Positions 6,779-14,054 of a DNA stretch of 15,747 bases are shown piece after piece. The notes below the pieces were generated by a model, which was not told the DNA's origin, did not search any database, and saw nothing but the letters and a program-made list of their open reading frames with translations. The stretch's first letter is position 1. The number at the start of each line of letters is the position of its first letter. The DNA lies in NCBI GenBank assembly GCA_002504845.1, contig DATW01000038.1, positions 1 through 15,747 on the forward strand. The letters run 5' to 3'. The position numbers were made by a program, and so were the translations under genes. Origin of the DNA: Euryarchaeota archaeon UBA250 (lineage in GTDB: Archaea; Thermoplasmatota; Poseidoniia; Poseidoniales; Thalassarchaeaceae).

Positions 6779-7692
6779 CCGCTCTTCTGAGTGCGTATAA
6801 TCTCAAGTCTTGAACTAACTTCTTTGGCGAGATTCCAGTATGCAAGACTTCCAGGATGCCTTTCAATCGGATTCTTGGAGAGAGCAACCGGCGCGCCCTC
6901 CAGAGGGGCCTCAGCCACTGCAACACTTCTCGGAATGTGGGTTTCTAGGATTCTGCCGCCAAAGTGACGTTTCGCTGCATCAGCCACCGTACGCCCGAGA
7001 TTAGAACCACCTTGGACCATCGTCATGGTTATTCCAAGAAGACGCAGTTTCGGGTTGACCGCAGTTTGAACCTTATTCAGGGTGTCCAGAAGCTGACCCA
7101 TGCTTTCCAATGCATAGAACTCTGCTTGTATGGGGATGAGTAACCAATCTGCAGCCGTAAGCGCATTGACAGTCAGCAACCCTAGGGAAGCAGGCGTGTC
7201 TATGACTATGAGATCATAATCATCCATTGCACTCTCCAGGGCAATCCTCAGACGATGCTCTCTCCCGATTCTCATTGCTAATTCTATCTCTATCCCTGAA
7301 AGATCCAAATCCGCAGGGAGCAGAGAAAGACGATCAACGCAATGACCTTTCGGAGGCCCTCTTGGCCGGTCCGGATTCTGACGCTTCCAAGCCCTCCTCA
7401 TACATTTTGTCAATTCATGCGGCGCCAAAATATACGGGCCAGAATCAATTCTTGACCCATCAATAACCGCTTCAAACAGATTATTCATAGTGGGTCCAAG
7501 GGACCTCTTTTCAACTCCAAAAGTCGTTGCTACGTTTCCCCTAGGGTCAAGATCCACAATCAGAACTTTGTTGGGCGATATTCCCATTTCAGAGGAACCT
7601 GCTGCAAGCGCAGCACCAAGATTAGTCACTGTAGTGGTCTTACCGCATCCACCTTTGTGATTCACTACAGCGATGACGACAGCACGCCCCAT
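6775..7692 (-). CDS. ParA/Soj-family ATPase
   Basis: This 305-residue protein has the deviant Walker A of the ParA/MinD superfamily, KGGCGKTT (13-20), with the signature lysine K13 and P-loop lysine K18. It is followed by the Walker A' VDLDPRGN (47-53) and Walker B DLIVIDTPAS (160-169). The block IPIQAEFYALESMGQLL (187-203) is typical of Soj-type chromosomal or plasmid ParA proteins. Such proteins dimerise on ATP, bind DNA nonspecifically and position chromosomes, plasmids or other large cargo. A stretch of about 38 residues before Walker B (82-119), basic and with Pro and Cys, looks longer than in minimal Soj. No ParB gene is seen nearby. The start lies 36 bases after the MoxR stop on the same strand, so the two are probably one operon, and the stop overlaps that of the convergent coiled-coil gene. 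The cargo is unknown. Confidence 0.92.
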   Translation of the reverse strand: MGRAVVIAVVNHKGGCGKTTTVTNLGAALAAGSSEMGISPNKVLIVDLDPRGNVATTFGVEKRSLGPTMNNLFEAVIDGSRIDSGPYILAPHELTKCMRRAWKRQNPDRPRGPPKGHCVDRLSLLPADLDLSGIEIELAMRIGREHRLRIALESAMDDYDLIVIDTPASLGLLTVNALTAADWLLIPIQAEFYALESMGQLLDTLNKVQTAVNPKLRLLGITMTMVQGGSNLGRTVADAAKRHFGGRILETHIPRSVAVAEAPLEGAPVALSKNPIERHPGSLAYWNLAKEVSSRLEIIRTQKSG

Positions 7693-7728
7693 GCAACTGC
7701 CCGGGAGCTGACGATGGATGGTACTTGC

Positions 7729-8712
7729 TCATTGTACGACTGGAACTGGGACTTCTGAAATCACCTTTCGAACAATGTGTTCGCCGGTTATGCCCCTTAT
7801 TTTTGACTCAGGCTTCAAGACAATTCTGTGACTTACAACATCAAGCGCCACACGCTTGACATCATCAGGTATCACGTAGTCCCTACCGTCAATCGCAGCA
7901 CTTGCTCGCGCCGTCTTGAAAAGAGACTGACTCGCTCTGGGGGACGCGCCAGTCACTACACGATGATCTTCACGAGTCCTCTGAACAAGCTCTACAATGT
8001 ACGTCAAGATGGCTGCATCGACATGGACTGTCTCTAGCGCCTTCTGCATGGCGACAACCTTCTTCGGACTTGTAATCTGTTGAACGTCATGTTCGTCCTT
8101 CCCTCTGAGCTTTCTACGCTGTAATATCGACTTCTCTTCCTGCCTGTCTGGGTATCCCATTGACATCTTCATCAGGAAGCGATCCATCTGGGCTTCAGGA
8201 AGCGGATACGTCCCCTCCTGTTCTATCGGGTTCTGGGTAGCTATTGTGATGAATGGTGCTGGAAGCTTGTGGGTGATCCCCTCTATCGTGACTTGCTTCT
8301 CTTCCATGGCCTCAAGCAGCGCCGCCTGAGTTTTCGGCGGCGCTCTGTTAATTTCATCTGCTAGAAGCACATTGGTGAACAATGGACCCGGTCGAAGCTT
8401 GAATTCACCCGCCTGTTGATCGTACATGTATGTCCCCATGATGTCTGCAGGAAGGAGGTCTGGTGTGAATTGAACGCGCTTGAATTTACATCCCAGGGCT
8501 GTAGCGTATGTGTTGGCCATCAATGTCTTCGCAAGCCCGGGGAAATCCTCTAGGAGCATATTTCCATTGGATAGGATCCCTACAGCGATCTTTCGAAGGT
8601 TCTCTTCCTTCCCGATTATGACTTTGGCTACCTCGCCCATCAGGTTGTTGGAGATCATTGAGACAGTTTGAATGAGTTCTCTCGAACTCGGGTCGCTTGC
8701 AGCCATCGCCAT
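7729..8712 (-). CDS. MoxR-family AAA+ ATPase
   Basis: The 327 residues match MoxR throughout. The Walker A region reads EDFPGLAKT (55-63; the usual form is EGVPGLAKT), with K62 and T63. The Walker B is VLLADE (115-120) followed by INRAPPKTQAALLEAMEE. Sensor 1 is ATQNP (N161), then EQEGTYPLPEAQMDRF with an arginine at 178, and sensor 2 is GASPRAS (R259). MoxR ATPases are hexameric chaperones that help assemble or activate enzyme complexes and envelope proteins, often through VWA or DUF58 partners. No DUF58, VWA or transglutaminase gene is in the window; the next gene downstream on the strand is ParA, 36 bases away. The ATG at 8712 is chosen because a TATA-like TTTAAT lies 33-38 bases before it; the Met two codons later is an equal alternative. 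Family assignment is secure, the client is unknown. Confidence 0.95.
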   Translation of the reverse strand: MAMAASDPSSRELIQTVSMISNNLMGEVAKVIIGKEENLRKIAVGILSNGNMLLEDFPGLAKTLMANTYATALGCKFKRVQFTPDLLPADIMGTYMYDQQAGEFKLRPGPLFTNVLLADEINRAPPKTQAALLEAMEEKQVTIEGITHKLPAPFITIATQNPIEQEGTYPLPEAQMDRFLMKMSMGYPDRQEEKSILQRRKLRGKDEHDVQQITSPKKVVAMQKALETVHVDAAILTYIVELVQRTREDHRVVTGASPRASQSLFKTARASAAIDGRDYVIPDDVKRVALDVVSHRIVLKPESKIRGITGEHIVRKVISEVPVPVVQ

Positions 8713-8744
8713 GGTGAACTCGACCCGAATTCTTTCGATTGCGC

Positions 8745-8750
8745 ATTAAA
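8745..8750 (-). promoter_or_regulatory. TATA-like element before moxR
   Basis: On the minus strand CCCTTTAATGCG lies 33-38 bases before the MoxR ATG, in the 67-base gap after the aIF5B gene. It fits an archaeal TATA box giving a leader of roughly ten bases. This suggests that moxR-parA can be transcribed separately from aIF5B. It is a short degenerate match. Confidence 0.35.
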
Positions 8751-8779
8751 GGGTTGGGGGGCTATGGGAGCGACTTGAT

Positions 8780-10558
8780 TCAACGTCCCCAGAAATGATC
8801 ATCGCGCCGATGAATTTCCAGCAACTCACCAAGAATCTCACTTTCGATGGCATTGAGGCTCATTTTCCTAAGACGCCTGGCATGTGACTCCGGCACATCC
8901 ACCAGAAGAACATCCTCCTCCTCAATCTGGCGTCCGACGACCACGCCATCGATAGCAACCGCAACCTCGTCTCCCTGTTTCGCTTCCTTCATGCTGTCCT
9001 CGCCGCTGCGAATGGATTTGATTTGACCAACGGAAGAACCGTCTTTGAGGAGACGCTGGCCTATGTGTATGCGTCCCCCAAGCACACGGACTCCAACAAC
9101 TGCCGGTTTACTCACTCTGAAGGTATGGTCAGGAAGGAGGAGAATTCTTCCTGGATAGACGATTTTCTCTCGTGATTCCTCTTCTAATTCTGCGGTTCTG
9201 CTCTCTACCCAGCGTTCCCGCTCATCTAGAATGTGATAGATGATGTCAGAGCATATCACTTTCAGACCGCTGTCCGAGGAGTCGATTTCATTCTGCGCAT
9301 CGGATAAGACGCTCGTCGAGAAACCAAGTATGAGTCTGTGAAGCGGGTCAGACGATGCCTCAGCACCTCTGATGTCACGCCTCCCGACCTTTCCGATCGA
9401 AGCAGACCGTATTGGCACATCTATCTCCTTGAGTTCCATCGCCAGAGCTTCAAGCCCACCAACAGTATCCGCTTTGATGCAAACACCTTCTTCCTCCAAG
9501 TCGATGCTTAATCTGGATTCCTCGGATGCGAGTGCGAGGGCATTCTTCTGCTCAGCAGCATTCCTCACCACTCGCAATGTCGTTCCTGCAAGAACACCGT
9601 CCAGATCGGGAGCTGAAAGCTTGAGGCCAGAGGCGGCGCTTGCAGATTCTGTGTCATTCCAACGATCACCGGCATCTCTCATTTCTGCCATGCCTCTAGG
9701 TTTGAAGAGCCCTCGGACCGTTGTAGTCACCCCTCCTTCAGAGGTAACTAGGACAATCTCATCCCCCTTTGCTATCGATCCGCGATGCAGGATAACATCC
9801 AGCGTCTTACCAAGTCCACGCTCCTCCTTCATCTCAAGGACCGTGCCTTCTCCTGCACCGTCTATGTCAGTGAGCTGTTCGGCGAGATACCTCTCTGCCA
9901 GCCCGATTACAACAGCGAGAAGATCTTGTATGCCCTCTCCCTCCTTTGCAGATACAGGGACTAATGCTATCTCCTTCGTGAAGTCCTTGATCCGATCATA
10001 TCTGTCGAGATTGAATCCATGCTCCCCGAATCCGCCAACGAGATTCCAAAAGGACTGGTCGAAGTAACCCATTGCATCCTTCGTCTGACTTCTCATCGCC
10101 ACAGCCATTGGGCGGCCATCCTCGCTCTTCCATCCGTGTATCCGATCTACCTTGTTCCCAGCAACCACGAACGGTGTCTTAGCCTTCTTCAGGATCCTTA
10201 TGCTCTCTATCGTCTGTGGTCTAAGCCCCTCTTTCAGATCGACCACGAGAATGGCGATATCGGCGAGTGAGCCCCCTCTGTTCCTGAGTGTGGAGAAGGA
10301 ATGGTGCCCGGGCGTATCTATGAACAGCAGTCCGGGCGAATCAAACGACTTCCCTCCGAGAAGAGGCCCACATAGCTCATTCAGAAGATCTGAGGGAACC
10401 TCGGTTGCTCCTATGTGTTGGGTAATTCCCCCAGCCTCTCTGTCCATCACAGAAGCTTGACGCTGAGACCCGAGTGAGCGTATGTGGTCTAAGAGGCTCG
10501 TCTTCCCATGGTCAACATGGCCAAGAACCGCGACGATGGGTTGTCTTCGTTCCAACAT
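8780..10558 (-). CDS. infB: Translation initiation factor aIF5B (IF-2 family)
   Basis: This is a 592-residue translational GTPase of the archaeal/eukaryotic IF5B class, which promotes subunit joining and acts with initiator tRNA. The G motifs are all present: GHVDHGKT (13-20), the switch I threonine in GGITQHIG (T45), DTPGH (81-85), NKVD (135-138) and SAK (203-205). Domain II follows from about 230, and the remaining two thirds match the length of the archaeal factor. The protein begins only a dozen residues before G1, lacking the long N-terminal extension of bacterial IF-2 and eukaryotic eIF5B, as expected in Archaea. No intein is inserted in the G domain. The gene lies 37 bases after ndk on the same strand. 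A small inverted repeat with arms of six bases overlaps its start codon. Confidence 0.97.
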   Translation of the reverse strand: MLERRQPIVAVLGHVDHGKTSLLDHIRSLGSQRQASVMDREAGGITQHIGATEVPSDLLNELCGPLLGGKSFDSPGLLFIDTPGHHSFSTLRNRGGSLADIAILVVDLKEGLRPQTIESIRILKKAKTPFVVAGNKVDRIHGWKSEDGRPMAVAMRSQTKDAMGYFDQSFWNLVGGFGEHGFNLDRYDRIKDFTKEIALVPVSAKEGEGIQDLLAVVIGLAERYLAEQLTDIDGAGEGTVLEMKEERGLGKTLDVILHRGSIAKGDEIVLVTSEGGVTTTVRGLFKPRGMAEMRDAGDRWNDTESASAASGLKLSAPDLDGVLAGTTLRVVRNAAEQKNALALASEESRLSIDLEEEGVCIKADTVGGLEALAMELKEIDVPIRSASIGKVGRRDIRGAEASSDPLHRLILGFSTSVLSDAQNEIDSSDSGLKVICSDIIYHILDERERWVESRTAELEEESREKIVYPGRILLLPDHTFRVSKPAVVGVRVLGGRIHIGQRLLKDGSSVGQIKSIRSGEDSMKEAKQGDEVAVAIDGVVVGRQIEEEDVLLVDVPESHARRLRKMSLNAIESEILGELLEIHRRDDHFWGR

Positions 10559-10576
10559 AACACCATCTCATGTTAT
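10557..10576. repeat. Inverted repeat overlapping the aIF5B start codon
   Basis: In the direction of transcription ATAACA, eight spacer bases, then TGTTAT, the last two bases being the first two of the ATG. The spacer and arm contain GGTG, which resembles a weak Shine-Dalgarno core. A stem here could cover the ribosome-binding region, but six-base arms are common by chance. Confidence 0.3.
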
Positions 10577-10595
10577 TTCCTCTGCTAAAGAATGA

Positions 10596-11051
10596 TTACT
10601 CGTAGATGTGCCTCTCCGCGTCTCGAGCCCAGTCCACAAGACCATCAGGGAACCAAAGGCCAAGTTCGAACTTGGCAGTATCTTCACCATCGGAACCGTG
10701 AATCACATTGTGCCCTATGTCCATGGCAAGGTCCCCCCTAATCGTACCTGGGGCAGCTACGCGGCCGTCCGTCGGACCAATGATGTTCCTGGCGACACTG
10801 ATAGCATCAACGCCGGTCCATGCCATTGCCACAACCGGCCCGGATGTGATGAATTCGATAAGCCCGCCATAGAATGGGCGTTCTTTGTGTACAGCGTAGT
10901 GAGTCTCTGCGAGCTCCATGCTGGGAGTGAGCTGTCTTAGCCCCACAAGGCGCAGCCCCTTGGTCTCGAACCTTCCGATTATATTGGCAACTAGGCCTCT
11001 CTGAACACCATCAGGCTTGATCATGATGAAGGTTGTCTGCATGTCTCCCAT
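10596..11051 (-). CDS. ndk: Nucleoside diphosphate kinase
   Basis: This 151-residue protein transfers the gamma phosphate between nucleoside tri- and diphosphates through a phospho-histidine. The active-site His is H118 in NVIHGSDG, and K12 in IKPDGVQRG, the ERPFYGGL block (57-64) and the GPTDGRVAAPGTIRGD block (92-107) bind nucleotide. Length and motifs match the whole family, with no truncation. Two starts are close together: the ATG at 11051 (MGDMQTT) and the ATG at 11042 (MQTTFIMIKPDGV). The second gives the most usual family N-terminus, but both have a nearby GGAG. The gene lies upstream of aIF5B with 37 bases between, so the two may be co-transcribed, linking NTP supply with a GTPase. 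Confidence 0.97.
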   Translation of the reverse strand: MGDMQTTFIMIKPDGVQRGLVANIIGRFETKGLRLVGLRQLTPSMELAETHYAVHKERPFYGGLIEFITSGPVVAMAWTGVDAISVARNIIGPTDGRVAAPGTIRGDLAMDIGHNVIHGSDGEDTAKFELGLWFPDGLVDWARDAERHIYE

Positions 11052-11125
11052 GCTCCGACCGAATCCACATCCCTATTTCAACGCAAAGCATGCATGCCCC
11101 GGAGGCCAATACATCTCAAGCTCCT

Positions 11126-11515
11126 TCAGTATACAAGTTGCACATCAGAAGCAGCGCTAAGCTCGATAACGCCGGGAGGCCCACTCCACTCGATCTCGTC
11201 ATCGGGCACGATTAGGGCGCCGTCGCCCTCGCTATGACCAAGGGTTGCCTTGACGGAGGCGAAGGAGCAGTAGAGCGTCGCATTCTCGGCAATTACACCC
11301 ATCATGTCAGAGACCGCGGTAGACCCTGCCCCCATCTCCTCGTTCAGATCCGCGATGTATCCTGGGTCCAATAGCCTGGTTCCTGCGGCGGCGAAGAACA
11401 CGCTGACTCCGTGCCCCTCAGCGATTGCTCTGGCAGCGCATGCGATGCCCACGATCGTCTTGATGGTGTCATTCTTCGGCTCTGATACGAACTTCACGAA
11501 ATACTTCCTGCTCAT
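11126..11515 (-). CDS. DsrE/DsrF-like small protein
   Basis: The 129 residues look like a DsrE-fold protein: an N-terminal beta strand (KYFVKFVSEP), a helix rich in Ala (AACAARAIAEGH), a second strand ending in the typical VFFAAAGTRLLD (39-50), and a further strand-helix unit at ATLYCSFASVKATLG. Cys83 in that last unit is at a position where many family members carry a reactive cysteine; Cys26 is also present. Members take part in sulfur relay or persulfide chemistry, or are of unknown function. There are no sulfite-reductase (dsr) or tusBC partners here, so a sulfur oxidation role is not supported. The gene lies between nitroreductase and ndk on the same strand, with a TATA-like element 22-34 bases before its ATG. 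Fold assignment is fairly good, function open. Confidence 0.65.
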   Translation of the reverse strand: MSRKYFVKFVSEPKNDTIKTIVGIACAARAIAEGHGVSVFFAAAGTRLLDPGYIADLNEEMGAGSTAVSDMMGVIAENATLYCSFASVKATLGHSEGDGALIVPDDEIEWSGPPGVIELSAASDVQLVY

Positions 11516-11536
11516 GACTCGATGGTCCGAAAGACA

Positions 11537-11549
11537 GTATTTGAATAAT
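11537..11549 (-). promoter_or_regulatory. TATA-like element before the DsrE-like gene
   Basis: On the minus strand ATTATTCAAATAC is centred about 28 bases before the ATG at 11515, inside the 39-base gap after the nitroreductase stop. This spacing fits a leaderless archaeal promoter, suggesting that the DsrE-like gene has its own start of transcription. Confidence 0.4.
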
Positions 11550-11554
11550 CCACT

Positions 11555-12295
11555 TCAGCGTTTTAATGGGGGGATTATCTCTGACGGAGGTATCCTGTTG
11601 GCTCCAAATTGATTTATCGAGTCCTGACTGGGGTACCCGACGCAGATACCACAGAGGAGCGAGTAATTCTTGTTAATTTCAAACTCCTCCCGTACCGCAT
11701 CTTCCCAAACTGCAACAGCTCCTTGTGGACAGGTGCCGAGACCCTTGGAATGAGCTGATAGAATGAGATTCTGCATGAATAGGCCTGCGTCAGAGGCTGC
11801 GAACTTTCCAAGACTCTTGTGGGTGAACAAGAATAACTCCACGGGAGCGCCGAAGAACTCGTAATTTCTTGCCCAGAATCCATCCCTGGCTTCCTTGTCA
11901 TCCCTCTCAATTCCCATGTGGGCGTACAGATCCTTGCCGATCTTCTTCGATCTCGGAAGCAAATCCTTGTGATACTTCTTCACGACCAACCAATTGCTCG
12001 TCGGGAAACCGTAGCGTTTGAAAATCGAGCCAATCTTCCTGAAAATCCCACTACCGCGGAAATCCTTGACAGCATTCCACCGTCTTAGGAACTCTTCCGA
12101 TAGGCGGTCTCGTACCTCCCCAGTGGCTATGGCCACCACGAACGGACGTGTGTTGCTCCAACTTGGTGCAGTGAGGCCATCTTCGATTATCTGTTCGATT
12201 ATTTCCATGGGCACAGGATCCGAGAGAAAGTCTCGAGTAGACCTTCTAGAGGCCAGAAATGAGCTGAAGTCGTCCACCGTACCCATCTCCTGCAT
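11555..12295 (-). CDS. Nitroreductase-family flavoprotein
   Basis: This 246-residue protein has the FMN-dependent nitroreductase layout. RRSTRDF (17-23) and APSWSNTRPF (43-52) bind the flavin at the N-terminal side, NYEFFGAPVELFLF (144-157) forms the core strand, and GLGTCPQGAV (185-194) and GICVGYP (216-222) are the C-terminal FMN and dimer motifs. Members are homodimers using NAD(P)H to reduce nitro compounds, quinones or enones; the physiological substrate is unknown. The central part (about 78-140) is long and basic, with KKYHKDLLPRSKK, as in the larger NADPH-type members. The ATG at 12295 has a TATA-like sequence centred 23 bases upstream; a second Met three codons later is possible. It is the first gene of the leftward block and diverges from the Fas1 gene. 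Confidence 0.93.
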   Translation of the reverse strand: MQEMGTVDDFSSFLASRRSTRDFLSDPVPMEIIEQIIEDGLTAPSWSNTRPFVVAIATGEVRDRLSEEFLRRWNAVKDFRGSGIFRKIGSIFKRYGFPTSNWLVVKKYHKDLLPRSKKIGKDLYAHMGIERDDKEARDGFWARNYEFFGAPVELFLFTHKSLGKFAASDAGLFMQNLILSAHSKGLGTCPQGAVAVWEDAVREEFEINKNYSLLCGICVGYPSQDSINQFGANRIPPSEIIPPLKR

Positions 12296-12490
12296 TAATC
12301 GTGTTGCGATGTCAATTAATCAAGTTGGCCTTGAGTAAGGTTGTCTCTGACAATTCGTGGTATCGATAATAACAAAAAAGCATGATAAAATGAAATTCAG
12401 TATTGCGTTTATGGGGCCAATCGGATCATCAACTCTAGCAACCAAGCAAAATACAGCCGTTCAATAGGGCCCCCTTCGCGCTCACCCTCC
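12296..12490. other. Divergent intergenic region between nitroreductase and Fas1 genes
   Basis: These 195 bases are the largest non-coding gap in the window. The left part holds the nitroreductase promoter candidate. The middle (12361-12400) is very AT-rich with an eight-base palindrome TATCGATA. The right part holds two weak TATA-like sequences for the Fas1 gene (AAAATAC near 12448 and TTCAATA near 12460). A 25-codon open frame (12390-12467) is present but has no support beyond being open. No tRNA-like or clear structured RNA is visible. Confidence 0.6.
12313..12323 (-). promoter_or_regulatory. TATA-like element before the nitroreductase gene
   Basis: On the minus strand TTGATTAATTG lies 18-28 bases before the ATG at 12295, the spacing of a leaderless archaeal promoter. 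The heptamer ATTAATC also occurs at 12294-12300, giving two copies 21 bases apart. Confidence 0.4.
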
Positions 12491-14023
12491 ATGAAGAAAC
12501 ACATCTTAGCCATGCTCATTACCGCCAGCTTACTCATCTCGCCAGTGGTATCGGCAGATGAAAACATGGACATACCTGCCAATGCTCAGAACACCGGCTC
12601 TCACGACATTCTCGTAGAGGCCCTAACTCAGGCGGGATTGGTCTACGCCCTTCAGCAAGAAGGCCCATACACCGTGTTTGCACCTACTGATGATGCGTTC
12701 GCAGCTGCAGGCATCGACCTGACTACTTTCGATACCGAAGAGGAGAACTCAACATTGAGCGACATCTTGCTTTACCACGTGGTCATGGGGTCAGTGAATG
12801 CCTCGGACGTGACAGACGGAATGACAGCACAGGCCCTCAATGGGGACGATCTCTCCTTTACCGTTACAAATGGGGCTGTCATGGTCAACGATGCAAACGT
12901 GACCACTGCGGACGTAACTGCATCCAACGGAGTCATCCATGTGATCGACAAGGTGCTCATGCCCCCCGCAGGCATCACTGAAGCAGACGGGGACATATGC
13001 TACAACACACACACTCATGCAATCTCCGCTGGGGCATCTTTCGAGGAGTGCACGTCTTACGCTTACTACGTTGACGCCAATTTCGGAGGAAGCTCATTCA
13101 CCGGATGCTACAACATGTTCACCCACATACCCGACGCAACCACCACTCAAGAGGAGTGCGAGGCATATGTCTGGACCCCTGCCATGGACATCGCAATGAC
13201 TGCACAGGCTACGACCATTCACACCGCCTTGGTTGCCGCGCTCGTCCAAGCAGATCTAGTCGCAACACTCCAGGGCGATGGACCATTCACGGTCTTCGCA
13301 CCAACTGACGACGCATTCGCTGAAGCCGGAATCGACTTGAGCGCTCTTGACACGGTCGAGGGCAAGGCGACACTGACGGACATACTTCTCTACCACGTAG
13401 TCTCAGGCGCAGTACCAGCATCGGCAGTCACAGACGGCATGACAGCCACCGCCGTGAACGGGGACGACCTCTCATTCTCGGTAGCCGAGGGCGTCATGGT
13501 GAACGATGCCAACGTCGTACTCGCTGACGTACCTGCATCTAACGGAGTTATCCACGTAATCGACAAGGTACTCATGCCTCCAGCAGACGAGCCAGTGATT
13601 CCCGAGGGCTGTGACCATGTAATAGGTATCGACGAGTCCGGATTCGCATTCGATAATACGGATCTGTCTGTAGCGGTCGGCGAGACCGTATGCTGGATTT
13701 GGACCGACGAGTCCATGGCTCACAATGTCGCTCAGATAGACTCAGAAGGCGATACTTCACGGAAGATGGGAGGCTCTTACAGCGGCCCAGCAGAGACCAC
13801 CGTCGACTATCGAATCACCTTCGATGAAGATGGTAAGTTCCACTACATCTGCGAACCCCACGTCTCAATGGACATGGTGGGCGTCGTAACTGTCGGAACA
13901 GGCGTGGCTCCGCCACCGCCCTCAGCAGAGCCAGACTCAGAAAGCGTACCGGGATTCCTTGGAATCACAGTACTCGTCGCCATGCTCGGAGCAGCATTGG
14001 TAGCCGGCCGGAGAAATCTCTGA
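12491..14023 (+). CDS. Secreted protein with two Fas1 domains, a cupredoxin domain and a PGF-CTERM anchor
   Basis: The 510 residues divide clearly. A signal peptide (1-22, KK, hydrophobic core, VSA cut site) is followed by a fasciclin domain (about 35-158), a linker with four Cys (C170, C187, C206, C223), a second fasciclin domain (about 238-363) and a plastocyanin-like domain (about 374-470). A Pro-rich hinge and PGFLGITVLV...GRRNL come last. Both Fas1 domains keep the GPYTVFAPTDDAF/GPFTVFAPTDDAF and NGVIHVIDKVLMPP blocks. The cupredoxin has type-1 copper ligands H411, C454, H457 and M462, and an extra Cys pair (C374, C401). The C-terminal PGF, hydrophobic span and RR form the PGF-CTERM signal, which in other archaea is processed by archaeosortase A and linked to lipid. 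The protein is therefore expected outside the membrane, with adhesion or electron transfer as possible roles. It stands alone between divergent and convergent neighbours. Confidence 0.93.
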   Translation: MKKHILAMLITASLLISPVVSADENMDIPANAQNTGSHDILVEALTQAGLVYALQQEGPYTVFAPTDDAFAAAGIDLTTFDTEEENSTLSDILLYHVVMGSVNASDVTDGMTAQALNGDDLSFTVTNGAVMVNDANVTTADVTASNGVIHVIDKVLMPPAGITEADGDICYNTHTHAISAGASFEECTSYAYYVDANFGGSSFTGCYNMFTHIPDATTTQEECEAYVWTPAMDIAMTAQATTIHTALVAALVQADLVATLQGDGPFTVFAPTDDAFAEAGIDLSALDTVEGKATLTDILLYHVVSGAVPASAVTDGMTATAVNGDDLSFSVAEGVMVNDANVVLADVPASNGVIHVIDKVLMPPADEPVIPEGCDHVIGIDESGFAFDNTDLSVAVGETVCWIWTDESMAHNVAQIDSEGDTSRKMGGSYSGPAETTVDYRITFDEDGKFHYICEPHVSMDMVGVVTVGTGVAPPPPSAEPDSESVPGFLGITVLVAMLGAALVAGRRNL

Positions 14024-14044
14024 TACCAACCGTCTCAGGGTATC
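14022..14044 (+). terminator. Possible terminator hairpin after the Fas1 gene
   Basis: GATACC (14022-14027) and GGTATC (14039-14044) are exact reverse complements with 11 bases between, starting within the TGA stop. A second small dyad, GATTG-AG-CAATC, follows at 14045-14056. The place, between convergent genes, suits a transcription end, but no T-rich run follows, and archaeal termination usually depends on T tracts. Confidence 0.3.
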
Positions 14045-14054
14045 GATTGAGCAA

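Noticed and set aside
9372..10067. Long plus-strand open frame of 231 codons opposite the aIF5B gene
   Set aside because: It is a Ser- and Pro-rich shadow of the certain aIF5B gene on the other strand, with no domain or conserved motif.
11088..11097. Palindrome GCATGCATGC upstream of ndk
   Set aside because: It is a simple GCAT repeat, and ten-base palindromes are expected more than ten times in a window of this size.
12390..12467. A 25-codon open frame before the Fas1 gene
   Set aside because: It is short, lacks a clear ribosome site and has no recognisable motif; a leader peptide cannot be excluded but is not supported.
12412..12475. GGGGCC and GGCCCC as a distant inverted repeat before the Fas1 gene
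   Set aside because: Six-base GC arms about 50 bases apart are expected by chance and form no convincing structure.
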